Shown here in pieces: positions 44,717-54,264 of a stretch of DNA of 64,000 nt. Each line of letters starts with the position of its first letter. The first letter of the stretch is position 1. Source of the stretch: Campylobacterales bacterium (lineage in GTDB: Bacteria > Campylobacterota > Campylobacteria > Campylobacterales > Sulfurimonadaceae); NCBI GenBank assembly GCA_026390115.1, contig JAPLGO010000038.1, positions 1-64,000 on the forward strand. Reading direction: 5' to 3'. The translations under genes and the position numbers were made by a program. The notes beneath the pieces were generated by a model. That model ran no database searches and was not told the origin of the DNA. It saw only the letters and a program-made list of their open reading frames with translations.

Positions 44717-46078
44717 TTAGTTAAAAACTACGCAGTTTCTGCCGGATGCTTTTGCTTTGTAGAGTTTTTGGTCGGCTTCATCTATTATCTCTTCAACATA
44801 TTCACAATTTTCTTTATTTGACAAAGCAACGCCAAAAGAGGTTGTTAGATTAAATCTTAAACCAGAATCGCCTACTATTATCGGGGTATTCTCAATAATC
44901 TTTCTGATTCTTTGAGAAAAATTTATCAACTCTTCAATATTTGTGTCAGGTACGAGAATCAAAAACTCTTCTCCGCCCCATCTGCAAGCTATATCTGACT
45001 CTCTCGCACTCTTTTTTATAATTGTTGCCACTGATTTAAGCGCTATATCACCGACTTCATGCCCATAATTGTCATTCACTTTTTTGAAAAAATCAATATC
45101 TCCCATTACAATTCCATAAGGCTGATTGTGTCTTTTTGCCTGAGCCTGAATGACTTTAATTGTTGAGTAGAAGTAGTTTCTGTTGTACAGTTTTGTAAGA
45201 AAATCTGTAGTTGCTGTCGTTTGCAGCTCTTTTATAAGCTTTTTGTTTTGTTTAAAGAGTCTGGAATGATCAAGCAGAATATTCATGCGTGTTAAAAATT
45301 CTTCATTTTTTATAGGTTTATCAACATAGTCGTTCGCTCCTGTTTTTAGCAGCTGCGCAACCAGCGAATGTTTATTAGAACCAGAGAGTGCCAGAATAGG
45401 AAGTTCGCTTGTATTATATCTGTGTCGTATGTGACGGATAAGATCAATCCCGTCCATATTGGGCATGATTACATCCGTAATGAGCAGATCTATTTTCAGA
45501 TTCTTGTTTACGATACACTCATAAGCCTGCTGCCCATCCTCCAGCTCAATATAAGCAAGGTTCTGGCTCACTACCTCTTGCTTAATCATCAGTCTGGATG
45601 TTCTGGAATCATCGCAGATAATTACGGTTGCATTTGCATTTGCCTGAAGTCTGATGATAGAGTTTATAAGATAGTTAATTATGCTTTTTTCATCCATTTT
45701 GTAAAGATAGTCAACTATTTGCAGGGAGATAAGTTTTTCACGATTCTCTTCGTTATCTGAATCTGTAATTATAATAATACGATTTTTTTCATGCACCAGA
45801 TAACTTATTAAGTTCCCGCTGCTGTCAGAGAGATGGAGGTCCGTAATTATTAAATCGTATCTGTTCTTTTGCAACAACTCCATTGTCTCTTTTTCAGTGC
45901 TTGCCGCATCACAGTTAATCTCTAATATATCATTAATACTTTTTTTTATATTATCTCGAAGGAGGGCAGAGCCTTCAATGATTAATACGTTACTTATATT
46001 TGAGCAATGCTCTCTTTGAATTTTTATATCATCACAATTAAACAAAATTTCATTCTCCCACATTTTTTTTTGTATCAA
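44717..46078 (-). CDS. Double-receiver diguanylate cyclase
   Basis: 453 residues. REC1 (~27-145) has Asp in DLIITDLHLSDSSG but otherwise weak similarity. REC2 (~150-270) is canonical, with ICDDSRTSR, LLITDVIMPNMDG, ALSGSN and YVDKPIKN. The GGDEF domain (~285-453) has TDFLTKLYNRNYF and the active RWGGEEFLILVP. It makes c-di-GMP under control of phosphorylation, in the style of PleD/WspR. No RxxD inhibitory site is obvious. It opposes the two HD-GYP phosphodiesterases of this window. Confidence 0.92.
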   Translation of the reverse strand: MIQKKMWENEILFNCDDIKIQREHCSNISNVLIIEGSALLRDNIKKSINDILEINCDAASTEKETMELLQKNRYDLIITDLHLSDSSGNLISYLVHEKNRIIIITDSDNEENREKLISLQIVDYLYKMDEKSIINYLINSIIRLQANANATVIICDDSRTSRLMIKQEVVSQNLAYIELEDGQQAYECIVNKNLKIDLLITDVIMPNMDGIDLIRHIRHRYNTSELPILALSGSNKHSLVAQLLKTGANDYVDKPIKNEEFLTRMNILLDHSRLFKQNKKLIKELQTTATTDFLTKLYNRNYFYSTIKVIQAQAKRHNQPYGIVMGDIDFFKKVNDNYGHEVGDIALKSVATIIKKSARESDIACRWGGEEFLILVPDTNIEELINFSQRIRKIIENTPIIVGDSGLRFNLTTSFGVALSNKENCEYVEEIIDEADQKLYKAKASGRNCVVFN

Positions 46079-46122
46079 ATGTTATACATCATACCATAGA
46101 GTTATTTTGATAAATATATAAT

Positions 46123-48234
46123 TTAGCCTTTAATAAGGCTTAATCCGACTTTACCTTTTTCATGGTCGATAGAAATGACTTCAATTTGAGGCAGATATTG
46201 GTTGAGTGAGAGCACTTCAAGCGGGTGGGAGATGCGCGAAGCACTCATCTTTGAGACATGTATCATTCCGTCATTTTTCAGTCCAATATCCACAAAAGCT
46301 CCAAAGTCTGCAATATTTCGTACAACGCCGGAGACAAAACTGCCGATACTCAGCATTTTGATGTCCGTGATGCCATCTTTAAATGGAATTGCCGGAAGCT
46401 CTTCCCGTGGGTCAAATCCAGGTTTTTTAAGCTCTTTGACTATGTCTTTGAGCGTTTCAACTCCCACATGCCAAGCCTCTGCTTTTTCATCAACATTCAA
46501 AGTTGCCAAGTCCAAACCGTCAAGTTTTTTTGCTATCTCATAACTCTCAGGGTGAATTCCACTGTTGTCAAAAATACTTCTTCCATCTTTAATGCGGATA
46601 AATCCAGCCGCCTGTTCATATGCTTTTTTGCCTAAGCCTTTTACTTTGAGGAGATGCTCTTTGCTTATAAAGTTGCCGTTGGTCTCTCTGTGGGCGATAA
46701 TATTTTGAGCCACTTTTGCACCCACTCCGGCAACATAGGAGAGCAGTGAAGCAGAAGCGGAATTTATATCAACACCCACGCGGTTTACAAGGTCTTGCGT
46801 AACATCCGTCAGCTTTTTCTCCAAAAGCTTTTGGTCAACATCATGTTGATACTGTCCGATTCCAAGAGATTTGGGATCAATTTTCACAAGTGCAGCCATC
46901 GGATCTCTGAGTCTCGCAGCGATTGATATTGCACCTCTGATTGTCACATCAAGGTTCGGATACTCCTCGGATGCGATTTTGGAAGCGGAATAGACTGAAG
47001 CGCCGGCTTCTGAAACAACGGTGTAGCTCAATTTTGTACCATCTTCTCTATTGATGCGGGCAAAAAACTCTTGCGTCTCTCTTGAGCCCGTTCCGTTTCC
47101 TATGGCGATGCCTGTGATATTGTATTTGCCCACAAGTTGCAATATTTTCTTTTTAGAGTTTTCGTAATCCTTTTGCGGCTCTGTCGGGTAAATTACGGCG
47201 GATTCCAGATAGTTGCCGTTCTCATCAATCACAGCCAGTTTGCATCCAGACCTAAAAGCAGGGTCAACGCCTAAAAGAACTCTTTTTGTAACAGGAGGAG
47301 TCATGAGAAGCTGGTTGAGATTTTTGCCAAAAACAGCGATTGCGGAGATGTCCGCTTTCTCCTTGAGTTCCGCCTGAACTTCTCTCTCTATTGAGGGAAG
47401 CAGAAGCCGTTTCAATCCATCTTTGTAGGCTTCAAAAAGCAGCTCTTTTGAGCTTGAAGCGTTGCGCGGGATTTTGTATTGTCTGATATTCTCTTCCACA
47501 TGTTCCGTATCAATACTTATTTTTACAGAGAGTTCCTTCTCTTTTACCCCGCGCATAATCGCTAAGTAACGGTGAGAGGGCATGTAAGCAACTTTTTCAC
47601 TCTTTGCATCTTTGGCACCGAAGTTTTTGAAAGTTCCGTTCTCATCAAAGTTTTTTGTTCTTTTTATCTCCAGCACTCCATGACGCATCATCATGTTTCG
47701 CAAGGCTTCGCGTTCTTTTGGCAAATCGGAGTATCGCTCTGCTAAAATATCTTGCGCCCCTTTTATCGCCTCATCTGCCGAAGTTACAGCATCTTTTATA
47801 AAGTTTTTGGCATGTGAATGCATCTCTTGAAGCGAGAGTTTCGCATTCTCTAAGGCATCGGCGAGAGGAGTTAATCCGTTTTCTATGGCGGAAGCCGCAC
47901 GGGAGCTTTTTTTCTCTTTGTACGGGCGATAAATATCCTCTAAAACTCTCAAACTGTCCGCTTCTTCAATACTCTTTTTTATAGCCTCACTCAGGGTTGC
48001 TCTCTCTGCGATAAGTCTTAAAACTTCCTCTTTTCGTTCTAAAAGTTTTTTACTGCTCATGTAGATAGTCTCAAAATCACGGAGTACTTCATCGTCCGCT
48101 CCTCCGGTCATCTCTTTGCGGTATCGTGCGATGAAAGGAATGGTCGAACCCTCCTCTAAAAGCTTTAAAATATTTTCTATATATTCTTTTTTAAGGGCTG
48201 TTTTTTTTACTAATAGGTTTATTAAATTGTTCAT
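46123..48234 (-). CDS. tex: Tex-type S1 RNA-binding transcription accessory protein
   Basis: 703 residues from the ATG whose product begins MNNLINLLVKKTALKKEYIE; it overlaps the upstream stop by 4 bp. Order: N-terminal HtH region (STIPFIARYRKEMTGG), YqgF-like RNase H fold (LLGVDPAFRSGCKLAVID), helix-hairpin-helix (LLSYVAGVGAKVAQNIIAHR), and a C-terminal S1 domain (GSFVSGVVRNIADFGAFVDIG). Full length for the family. Tex binds nucleic acid and affects transcription and stress survival. Confidence 0.95.
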   Translation of the reverse strand: MNNLINLLVKKTALKKEYIENILKLLEEGSTIPFIARYRKEMTGGADDEVLRDFETIYMSSKKLLERKEEVLRLIAERATLSEAIKKSIEEADSLRVLEDIYRPYKEKKSSRAASAIENGLTPLADALENAKLSLQEMHSHAKNFIKDAVTSADEAIKGAQDILAERYSDLPKEREALRNMMMRHGVLEIKRTKNFDENGTFKNFGAKDAKSEKVAYMPSHRYLAIMRGVKEKELSVKISIDTEHVEENIRQYKIPRNASSSKELLFEAYKDGLKRLLLPSIEREVQAELKEKADISAIAVFGKNLNQLLMTPPVTKRVLLGVDPAFRSGCKLAVIDENGNYLESAVIYPTEPQKDYENSKKKILQLVGKYNITGIAIGNGTGSRETQEFFARINREDGTKLSYTVVSEAGASVYSASKIASEEYPNLDVTIRGAISIAARLRDPMAALVKIDPKSLGIGQYQHDVDQKLLEKKLTDVTQDLVNRVGVDINSASASLLSYVAGVGAKVAQNIIAHRETNGNFISKEHLLKVKGLGKKAYEQAAGFIRIKDGRSIFDNSGIHPESYEIAKKLDGLDLATLNVDEKAEAWHVGVETLKDIVKELKKPGFDPREELPAIPFKDGITDIKMLSIGSFVSGVVRNIADFGAFVDIGLKNDGMIHVSKMSASRISHPLEVLSLNQYLPQIEVISIDHEKGKVGLSLIKG

Positions 48235-48587
48235 TTGATTACTCTTTTTTGTAAATCTGAAGCGCACTTGGTGCAGTAGCTTGATTCCGGAAGTATCAAA
48301 AGTCGCTGATAGGGAATGTCCTCTTCGCACTCCATACATATACCGTACTCATCGCCGTCCACTTTATTTATAGTATATTTTAGTTTTGTGATTCGTATTT
48401 TTGCTTCATACAAGATACGTTCAAAAACTTCCTGTTCGCTCATCATCTCAAAGCGTTCATCACTTCCGATGCAACAGTCGGGAATTATGGGCTTCATTTT
48501 CTCTTCAAGCTCGATTACTTCACGCTCGAGGAAGTCCAAATCCTCTGAAATCTTTTTTTTCAGTTCTTGCTTTTGCGCTAAAGTCAT
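48231..48587 (-). CDS. DksA/TraR-type zinc finger protein
   Basis: 118 residues from the ATG at 48587; a GTG at 48614 would add nine residues and overlap the upstream gene. Long N-terminal coiled coil (KQELKKKISEDLDFLEREV), then a four-cysteine zinc finger CMECEE-x15-CTKC (GICMECEEDIPYQRL, SYCTKCA) and a C-terminal helix. This is the DksA/TraR plan, binding in the RNA polymerase secondary channel. A coiled-coil tip Asp pair typical of DksA is not evident, so the effect on transcription may differ. Coupled to tex (4-bp overlap), a second transcription factor. Confidence 0.88.
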   Translation of the reverse strand: MTLAQKQELKKKISEDLDFLEREVIELEEKMKPIIPDCCIGSDERFEMMSEQEVFERILYEAKIRITKLKYTINKVDGDEYGICMECEEDIPYQRLLILPESSYCTKCASDLQKRVIK

Positions 48588-48592
48588 AGTTT

Positions 48593-49504
48593 TTAGTATC
48601 TCTTGCCGATGCACTCTATGAAATCTTTTTCGCTCAAATCTTCTACAAGCGTTTTAAAATTTTTGAGCGCATAGAGTTTCAGCTCGTCACCTTTCTCATT
48701 TTTTAGTTCGTTTGAAAAGCCGCTTTTAGAAAAAAGTACGAAAATATCGGGTGTAAGCTCAGCTGCTTCACACTTCTCTTTGAGTTTTGTGAGATCGCTC
48801 TTGTTTGCTTTTGAGTTTGAGTATTTGCAGGCTCCGGCTACGATTTTGCCGGACTTTGTTTTTGCCAAAATATCTATCTCGACATCTCTGTCCCAATAGC
48901 TTCCAATTTCGACAATACGGTCTTCTTTGAAGCTCTTCTTTAGCAGCTCTTTTGAGAGTCTCTCAAAAATAAGGCTAGAAAATCCGCTCTCACGGTTGGC
49001 AAATTTTTCTTTAACCTCTTTAAAATCTCCCTCTTTAATGCTTTTAAAATAGGGTGAAATAAAGGCAAACCAAAAACGCATAAAAGGTACGGAAAAATTG
49101 AGTTTATCGGCTATCTCCTCACCGTTTGGAGGAGTTTCCAAAGAGCGTTCAATGCTCATAAACCCCATCTCACATAGGGAATCGATTACACTCTCTCCCT
49201 CAGCTTTTGTGATGCGGGCTCTTTTAAATGCAGAGTGTGTACGACGGTCTCCGGAGGCTACTCCACTCAGCAGTGCATGGCTGATTTTATCGCTCTTTGT
49301 AACCTTGGTAATATCGCCATGAATGTAAGTGTAGTTTCTCAAAAGCTTACTTTCGATGAGATTAATCAGCGGTACCGATGTGTCAACATCCCATCCCATT
49401 CCGCCAAAAATAGAAAAATATTCAATTGCCTCTTCAAGGTCTTTAGGATTGTTTTGATAGTAAAATGAGCGAAATTGTTCTAAGAGTGTAGGATATTTTG
49501 CCAT
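48593..49504 (-). CDS. DUF234-type protein with PD-(D/E)xK-like site
   Basis: 303 residues. N-terminal winged-helix region (~75-130, SKSDKISHALLSGVASGDRR and IDSLCEMGFMS) followed by a DUF234 domain (~185-300). This has EIGSYWDRDVEIDILA followed by GACKYSNSKA, an E...D-x-E-x-D...C-K arrangement resembling a restriction-nuclease-like core. The P-loop ATPase that normally precedes these domains in archaeal and bacterial ATPases is absent, and the ORF begins with a normal ATG. The gene is upstream of dksA-like and tex in the same orientation. The function is unknown. Confidence 0.75.
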   Translation of the reverse strand: MAKYPTLLEQFRSFYYQNNPKDLEEAIEYFSIFGGMGWDVDTSVPLINLIESKLLRNYTYIHGDITKVTKSDKISHALLSGVASGDRRTHSAFKRARITKAEGESVIDSLCEMGFMSIERSLETPPNGEEIADKLNFSVPFMRFWFAFISPYFKSIKEGDFKEVKEKFANRESGFSSLIFERLSKELLKKSFKEDRIVEIGSYWDRDVEIDILAKTKSGKIVAGACKYSNSKANKSDLTKLKEKCEAAELTPDIFVLFSKSGFSNELKNEKGDELKLYALKNFKTLVEDLSEKDFIECIGKRY

Positions 49505-49534
49505 GGAGAAGCCTTATTTTGTTTTTGTAATTAT

Positions 49535-49850
49535 ACTTGAATTATGTTGAAACAGCGGTTTGAGGGCTTCATGCTGGCTCATCCATAAGCAAAATTCTTG
49601 GTCGCTTCATGAGAGAGCGGCAGAGTGCGACACGCTGCTTTTGTCCGCCGCTGAGCGTGCTTGGAAGGCATTTTTGCAGCTCTGTGAGTTCGAGCAGATG
49701 CAAAGCCAGTTTTTTTATCATTTGCTACAAATAAAAGATTTTCCAAAACGCTCATGTTTGCAAAGAGCGGTCGCTTTAAAAATCCACAGAGAGTTGTTCT
49801 TTTGTTTTTCGCAATGGCATTGAAACCATACTTCCTTTTCGAGAATTCAT
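49535..49850 (-). pseudogene. Broken second molybdate ABC ATPase (modC-like)
   Basis: On the minus strand, pieces in shifting frames read [20 protein letters not shown], then [46 protein letters not shown], then after a gap EALKPLFQH. They are collinear with the intact modC just upstream (NYALFENMSVLQNLLFA, TLSGGQRQRVALARSI, ILLLDEPLSALD) but clearly diverged. Walker A and the N-terminus are missing, and at least two frameshifts are present. It is a relic of a second ABC ATPase gene, lying directly 3' of the molybdate operon. Confidence 0.8.
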
Positions 49851-49854
49851 CTCT

Positions 49855-50724
49855 TTATCTTATTTTGATGATAGGTGCAAATGCTTTTGTGCTGACATTT
49901 ATTATGTTGCCCACTTGTAACTCTTGCACCTCACTTTCGTCAACAACAACTTCTACAATTTGCTTATCGATGCCGATAGTAACCACATAAATAACATCTT
50001 TTTTTTCAATATTTAGTATCTCTCCCTCAAAAGAGAATTTGCTAGAACTGGTTTTTGATAAAAAAATCTCTTTTGGTTTACCTATTTGAAAAATTTTCCC
50101 TTCTTTAAGCCATAATACTTGGTCGGATAGTTTAAAAACTTCTAAGCGGTCATGTGAAACCATTAGACTAGTAAGTTTAAAAATTTCATGTGTCTTTTTG
50201 AGTTCATCTTGCAATCTGCTTCGTGTCAAAGCATCTAATGCTGAGAGAGGTTCATCAAGCAGTAAAATTTTGGGTTCTTGAGCGATAGAACGAGCCAAGG
50301 CTACCCTTTGTCTTTGACCGCCTGAAAGAGTATTCGGTACTCTCTCTTTTAGAGCCAATAATCCCATTGCCTCTAAAATTTCTTCGGCTTTAGAGATATT
50401 TTTGTGCGGCTGTGCAAAAAGAAGATTTTGTAACACACTCATATTCTCAAAAAGAGCATAGTTTTGAAAAACAAATCCTACTTTTCGTTTTTGGGGTATA
50501 AGATTGATTTTTTTTTCGCTATCAAACCATACTTCACCATCCATCTTGATACTTCCTTTATCAGGTGTTTCAAGTCCTGCTATCATTCTAAGAAGCGTTG
50601 TCTTTCCAATCCCTGACTCTCCAAAGATAGTCCAAAATTCCTCTTTTTCAAAGTTGCATATAAGCTCAAAATCAATTACACCTGTCGCACCAAGTAGTTT
50701 TTTAGAGATAGAAATTTCAAGCAT
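49855..50724 (-). CDS. modC: Molybdate ABC transporter ATP-binding protein
   Basis: 289 residues. Walker A GESGIGKTTLLRMI, Q loop in GFVFQNYALF, signature NTLSGGQRQRVALARSI, Walker B ILLLDEPLSALD, H switch MVSHDR. The C-terminal ~65 residues are a single Mop/TOBE oxyanion-binding domain (VVDESEVQELQVGNIINVSTK), typical of ModC. It powers uptake of molybdate, or tungstate, through ModB. The start overlaps the modB stop by 8 bp. Confidence 0.93.
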   Translation of the reverse strand: MLEISISKKLLGATGVIDFELICNFEKEEFWTIFGESGIGKTTLLRMIAGLETPDKGSIKMDGEVWFDSEKKINLIPQKRKVGFVFQNYALFENMSVLQNLLFAQPHKNISKAEEILEAMGLLALKERVPNTLSGGQRQRVALARSIAQEPKILLLDEPLSALDALTRSRLQDELKKTHEIFKLTSLMVSHDRLEVFKLSDQVLWLKEGKIFQIGKPKEIFLSKTSSSKFSFEGEILNIEKKDVIYVVTIGIDKQIVEVVVDESEVQELQVGNIINVSTKAFAPIIKIR

Positions 50725-51412
50725 GGAAACTTCCTTTTACTTCGTTGCCAAGTTTGACATAAACCAACCATAAAATCGCGAATGAAAAAGCAAAAAGAAT
50801 CAAAGAGTAGCTATGTGCCATACTATAATTGAGTGCTTCAACCTCATTGTAGATAGCGATAGAAGCAACTTTTGTTTCACCATCAATATTGCCACCAATC
50901 ATCAAAACAACTCCAAATTCACCTACTGTATGAGCGAAAGAGATAACACCACCTGTCGCTAAAGAGGATTTTATAGCTGGTAAAATAACTTTTAAAAGCG
51001 TTTGAAACTTACCTTTACCCATAGTATGTGCTGCTTCTATTTGAAATTTATCCATCGCTTTGAATCCGCTAAGAAGTGGATGCACCATAAATGGTAAACT
51101 AAAGATTATAGAGCCTATAACTAAACCATCAAAGTGAAATGCCAATTGATGCCCAAACAAATCCTTCCACAAAGCCCCTAAGAAGCCATTTTGGCTGAAA
51201 GCAAGTAAAAAATAAAATCCTAAAACAGATGGAGGAAGAACTAAAGGCATTGCAATAATTGCTTCTAAAACAGCACGAAAGCGAAATTTTGTGTAGGCAA
51301 GATAATAGGCAATCGGAATGCCTACAAGATACAAAAAAAATGTTGTGATAAAAGCTAATTTTATTGTTAAACCAAAAGGTTCCCAAAAAGTAGGGTTTAA
51401 CAGTTCACTCAT
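50717..51412 (-). CDS. modB: Molybdate ABC transporter permease
   Basis: 231 residues, five to six membrane helices. The EAA loop that contacts the ATPase reads AMDKFQIEAAHTMGKGK. PLVLPPSVLGFYFL and the terminal FAILWLVYVKLGN fit the ModB family, and length is normal. It overlaps the mop gene upstream by 4 bp and modC downstream by 8 bp. Confidence 0.94.
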   Translation of the reverse strand: MSELLNPTFWEPFGLTIKLAFITTFFLYLVGIPIAYYLAYTKFRFRAVLEAIIAMPLVLPPSVLGFYFLLAFSQNGFLGALWKDLFGHQLAFHFDGLVIGSIIFSLPFMVHPLLSGFKAMDKFQIEAAHTMGKGKFQTLLKVILPAIKSSLATGGVISFAHTVGEFGVVLMIGGNIDGETKVASIAIYNEVEALNYSMAHSYSLILFAFSFAILWLVYVKLGNEVKGSFHA

Positions 51413-51804
51413 AGTGCTTCTTCTAATGAAACTTCGGTTGCTTTAATGAAAATTTTTACTTCATCCCCTAAACCTAAAGTCAATTGTTCTACAGCATTTG
51501 TAGTGATAATAGAACCAATATTTATGCCATCCACATCAATGTTTACTTTAGAAAGTATTTTGCCTTTATTTAGGAACAAGATGGTACCTTGCAAGAGATT
51601 TGAAAAACTAATTTCTCCTTTAAAATTTTTAGCAATTCCCACTTCAGTTTCTTTAAAAATAACATTTACTTCACTGCCTATTTTAAAAGAAGTAGGAAGT
51701 TCGAGTGTTATTGCAGTAAGTTTATTTTTACCACTTGTAAGTAAAACTCGTGTGATACCATCGTGTGTTTCGATGGTATCAATCAAGGCTTTTATTTTAT
51801 TCAT
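51409..51804 (-). CDS. Di-Mop molybdate-binding protein
   Basis: 131 residues from the ATG at 51802-51804 (product MNKIKALIDT); a start six codons earlier is possible. Two Mop/TOBE repeats: LPTSFKIGSEVNVIFKETEV in the first and EQLTLGLGDEVKIFIKATEV in the second. Di-Mop proteins assemble to store or buffer molybdate in the cytoplasm or sense it. Being between modA and modB, it is part of the uptake operon. No helix-turn-helix is fused, so it is not ModE itself. Confidence 0.88.
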   Translation of the reverse strand: MNKIKALIDTIETHDGITRVLLTSGKNKLTAITLELPTSFKIGSEVNVIFKETEVGIAKNFKGEISFSNLLQGTILFLNKGKILSKVNIDVDGINIGSIITTNAVEQLTLGLGDEVKIFIKATEVSLEEAL

Positions 51805-52552
51805 TTGGTAAAACAAATCCATATTTTTTAAAAATTTCTCTTGCTTTTGGAGTTTCTATGAAAGCTTCAAATTTTTTAGCAACAGGATTACTTTCTCCTT
51901 GTTTTAAAAGGGCATATCCTTGAATAATGTCATTATGCCAATTTGCTGGTAAGAGATAAAAATTCCCTTCTTGTTTTAAAACTTCGGAATATCCTAAAGA
52001 GATAGGTAAAATTCCAACTTCTGCTGCACCAGTTTGAACAAATTGCGCTGCTTGAGATACATTCTCGCCCAAAACAAATTTTTCTTTCACTTTGTCATAA
52101 TACTTTTGACTTTGAAGAGCATTGACTGCAGCCACTCCATAAGGTGCATGCGCTGGGTCGGCAATGGCTAGGCGTTTTACTTTTGGGTCTAAAAGTACAT
52201 CAAACCCTTTGGTTACATCAATACCGCTATTTTTAGGTGTCCAAAGTCCTATGCGTCCATAAGCGTAAGGTTTTGGATTCGCACTAATTAATCCTGCATC
52301 TTTAAGTTTTTGAACATACCCCATATCAGCAGCAAAGTACATATCGTATGGTGCTCCGTTCACAATTTGCGTGTAAGCTTTACCCGTTGATCCAAAAGCA
52401 ATTATTGCCGTATCCTCAGGATTTTCCATTTCAAATACACTTTTCATCTCTTTAAACGCATAAACCAAATCTGCCGCTGCAGTAATACGAACTTCTCCTG
52501 CTTGTAAGTTAACAAAAGCCGCAAGCAGGAGTGTGATAACTGTTTTTTTCAT
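51797..52552 (-). CDS. modA: Molybdate-binding periplasmic protein
   Basis: 251 residues with a signal peptide (KKTVITLLLAAFVNLQAG). Family motifs: ITAAADLVYAFKEM at the start of the mature chain, FGSTGKAYTQIVNGAPYDMY, AIADPAHAPYGVAA, FVQTGAAEVGILPISL. Binds molybdate or tungstate and delivers it to ModB. It starts 9 bp after the porin gene, so both are expected on one mRNA. Confidence 0.95.
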   Translation of the reverse strand: MKKTVITLLLAAFVNLQAGEVRITAAADLVYAFKEMKSVFEMENPEDTAIIAFGSTGKAYTQIVNGAPYDMYFAADMGYVQKLKDAGLISANPKPYAYGRIGLWTPKNSGIDVTKGFDVLLDPKVKRLAIADPAHAPYGVAAVNALQSQKYYDKVKEKFVLGENVSQAAQFVQTGAAEVGILPISLGYSEVLKQEGNFYLLPANWHNDIIQGYALLKQGESNPVAKKFEAFIETPKAREIFKKYGFVLPNE

Positions 52553-52561
52553 TATTTATTC

Positions 52562-54163
52562 TTAAAATAAATAATTGGCTTCTAAACGAAGCTCATGGTT
52601 AGAGGTGTTGTTTCCGTATCCCTCAGATTTTGCACCACTGTTGCCTGCAATATTATCTGTTGCAGCAAGTATTTGATTATCTTGAATCATATATCTAGCT
52701 TTTAATTCCAGCCCTTTCATGCTTGCAACAGCATATTTAGCATCAATGTTCCATTGTCTTGTATCGCCGTTGTTGTAGTAGCGGTCTGTTGCCCCTTGGT
52801 AGCCCACTTTTGATGGGTCGCGGTCATAGAAGCTGTAACTCACAAATGCGCTAAGTCCAGAAACTAATGCATTAAAGTTGTAGTCAAACTGTGCTTTGTA
52901 TGAAGAAGTATTTGCGTTCCAATCCGTAACTGTCATTGAACGAGTGTAGCCCTCTGTCGGAAATCCGCGCCATGGAGCGATTAAATCTCCTCCATTGTTT
53001 GTGTGTGAATAGGCTACTAAAAATTTAGATGCACCATAAGCAGTGACAGCACGTAAAGCGTACATATTGGTATCTACACTGTTATCATTATCGCCTTTTC
53101 TTTGTACTTTTGAAGCTGCACCTAAGGGACTTGTAGCTGTAACTGCACCCGTTGCATAAGGAGAGGAACCATCTTTTGGTGTGATGATATTGCCGGCACC
53201 ATGGTCAAACTGCTGCATATATCTTGCACCAAGAGTCGTAGTAGTGGACCCCATCTTAATTGCGTAGTTTGCCTCCATTAGCCCCTGATCAATAATATCA
53301 GCCCAGTGCATGTAACCCGCTTGAAGATCAAGAGAGTCTATTGATTTGTTTTTAGCTCCTAAAATTTCAACTGCGGGAGCAGCTTCTTGCCCAAATTTTG
53401 CTTGGTCTGCAAGGTCAGCTGCTCCTGTGGTAATTCCAGAAGTTGTATAGTGCGTGCGATAGTAGTTTTTAATCGCATCAGGAGTATCCCCGGTATCTGC
53501 CATGGAGCCGAAGTAGGTCATACCGCGCTCTTTGATTTTATTAGCAAAATCGAGTTGGATGGTTGTGTTAGCAATATCGTTTGAGATTGCCTGTGCACCC
53601 TGAATAGCAATCGGAATCATCTTTGTATCATTTGGATTAATCCATGGATTCGTCATCAAGAATTGACCGCCCTTAATTTTACTTTTTGCAAAATCATATT
53701 GGAGGTAGGATTGAGCTAATACCGCATATCCTGCACCAAAATTTGTATCTGCACCGGGTCCACGGGCAAAAAGGTCTGATGCAGTTGTATTTTTAGCAAA
53801 TCCGGCAATCTTGCCATTTGTATCGTCAGTAAACATTCCAGTTCCCTGTGTTGTGTACAAACCTGCACCCGCACTAAAACCGGAGAGTTGTGCTGTTTGA
53901 TAGATTAAACTTCCTCCGACTGCCGTACCTCTGCTGTCTCCATCAGGCTTAGTTCCCCAGTCGTTTGTGTTCCAGTCTGTATTGAAGTATTGAAGACGAA
54001 CTCGCCCATCAAGTTTCCCCTCTTTAAACATATCTGCGAAGTTGTCAACTGATTTGTTTCCATATTCTACTCCCTGTTTAGAAGCTTCATCTGCTCCAAA
54101 AGCCACTGTTGCCATGAGTACAGCAGCAATTGCTACAATACTTAATTTAATATTTCTTTTCAT
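52562..54163 (-). CDS. OprD-like porin, first gene of the molybdate operon
   Basis: 533 residues. Signal peptide (LSIVAIAAVLMATVAFGA); mature protein rich in aromatic-ended strands (GRVRLQYFNTDW, SAFVSYSFYD, ELRLEANYLF) with terminal Phe, as in the epsilonproteobacterial OprD-type major porins. The next gene, modA, begins 9 bp later on the same strand, and a ModE-type operator lies ~100 bp upstream. That makes a molybdate or tungstate channel across the outer membrane likely. SD AGGGG precedes the ATG. Confidence 0.88.
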   Translation of the reverse strand: MKRNIKLSIVAIAAVLMATVAFGADEASKQGVEYGNKSVDNFADMFKEGKLDGRVRLQYFNTDWNTNDWGTKPDGDSRGTAVGGSLIYQTAQLSGFSAGAGLYTTQGTGMFTDDTNGKIAGFAKNTTASDLFARGPGADTNFGAGYAVLAQSYLQYDFAKSKIKGGQFLMTNPWINPNDTKMIPIAIQGAQAISNDIANTTIQLDFANKIKERGMTYFGSMADTGDTPDAIKNYYRTHYTTSGITTGAADLADQAKFGQEAAPAVEILGAKNKSIDSLDLQAGYMHWADIIDQGLMEANYAIKMGSTTTTLGARYMQQFDHGAGNIITPKDGSSPYATGAVTATSPLGAASKVQRKGDNDNSVDTNMYALRAVTAYGASKFLVAYSHTNNGGDLIAPWRGFPTEGYTRSMTVTDWNANTSSYKAQFDYNFNALVSGLSAFVSYSFYDRDPSKVGYQGATDRYYNNGDTRQWNIDAKYAVASMKGLELKARYMIQDNQILAATDNIAGNSGAKSEGYGNNTSNHELRLEANYLF

Positions 54164-54264
54164 TTTTTCCCCTTATTTTTTATCTATTATACTTTTGCTT
54201 CTTTGTTTTTAAGGTAATTTGCTCCGATTTATTATCTCTTTCTCCTTTTAGAATTACGATTTGT

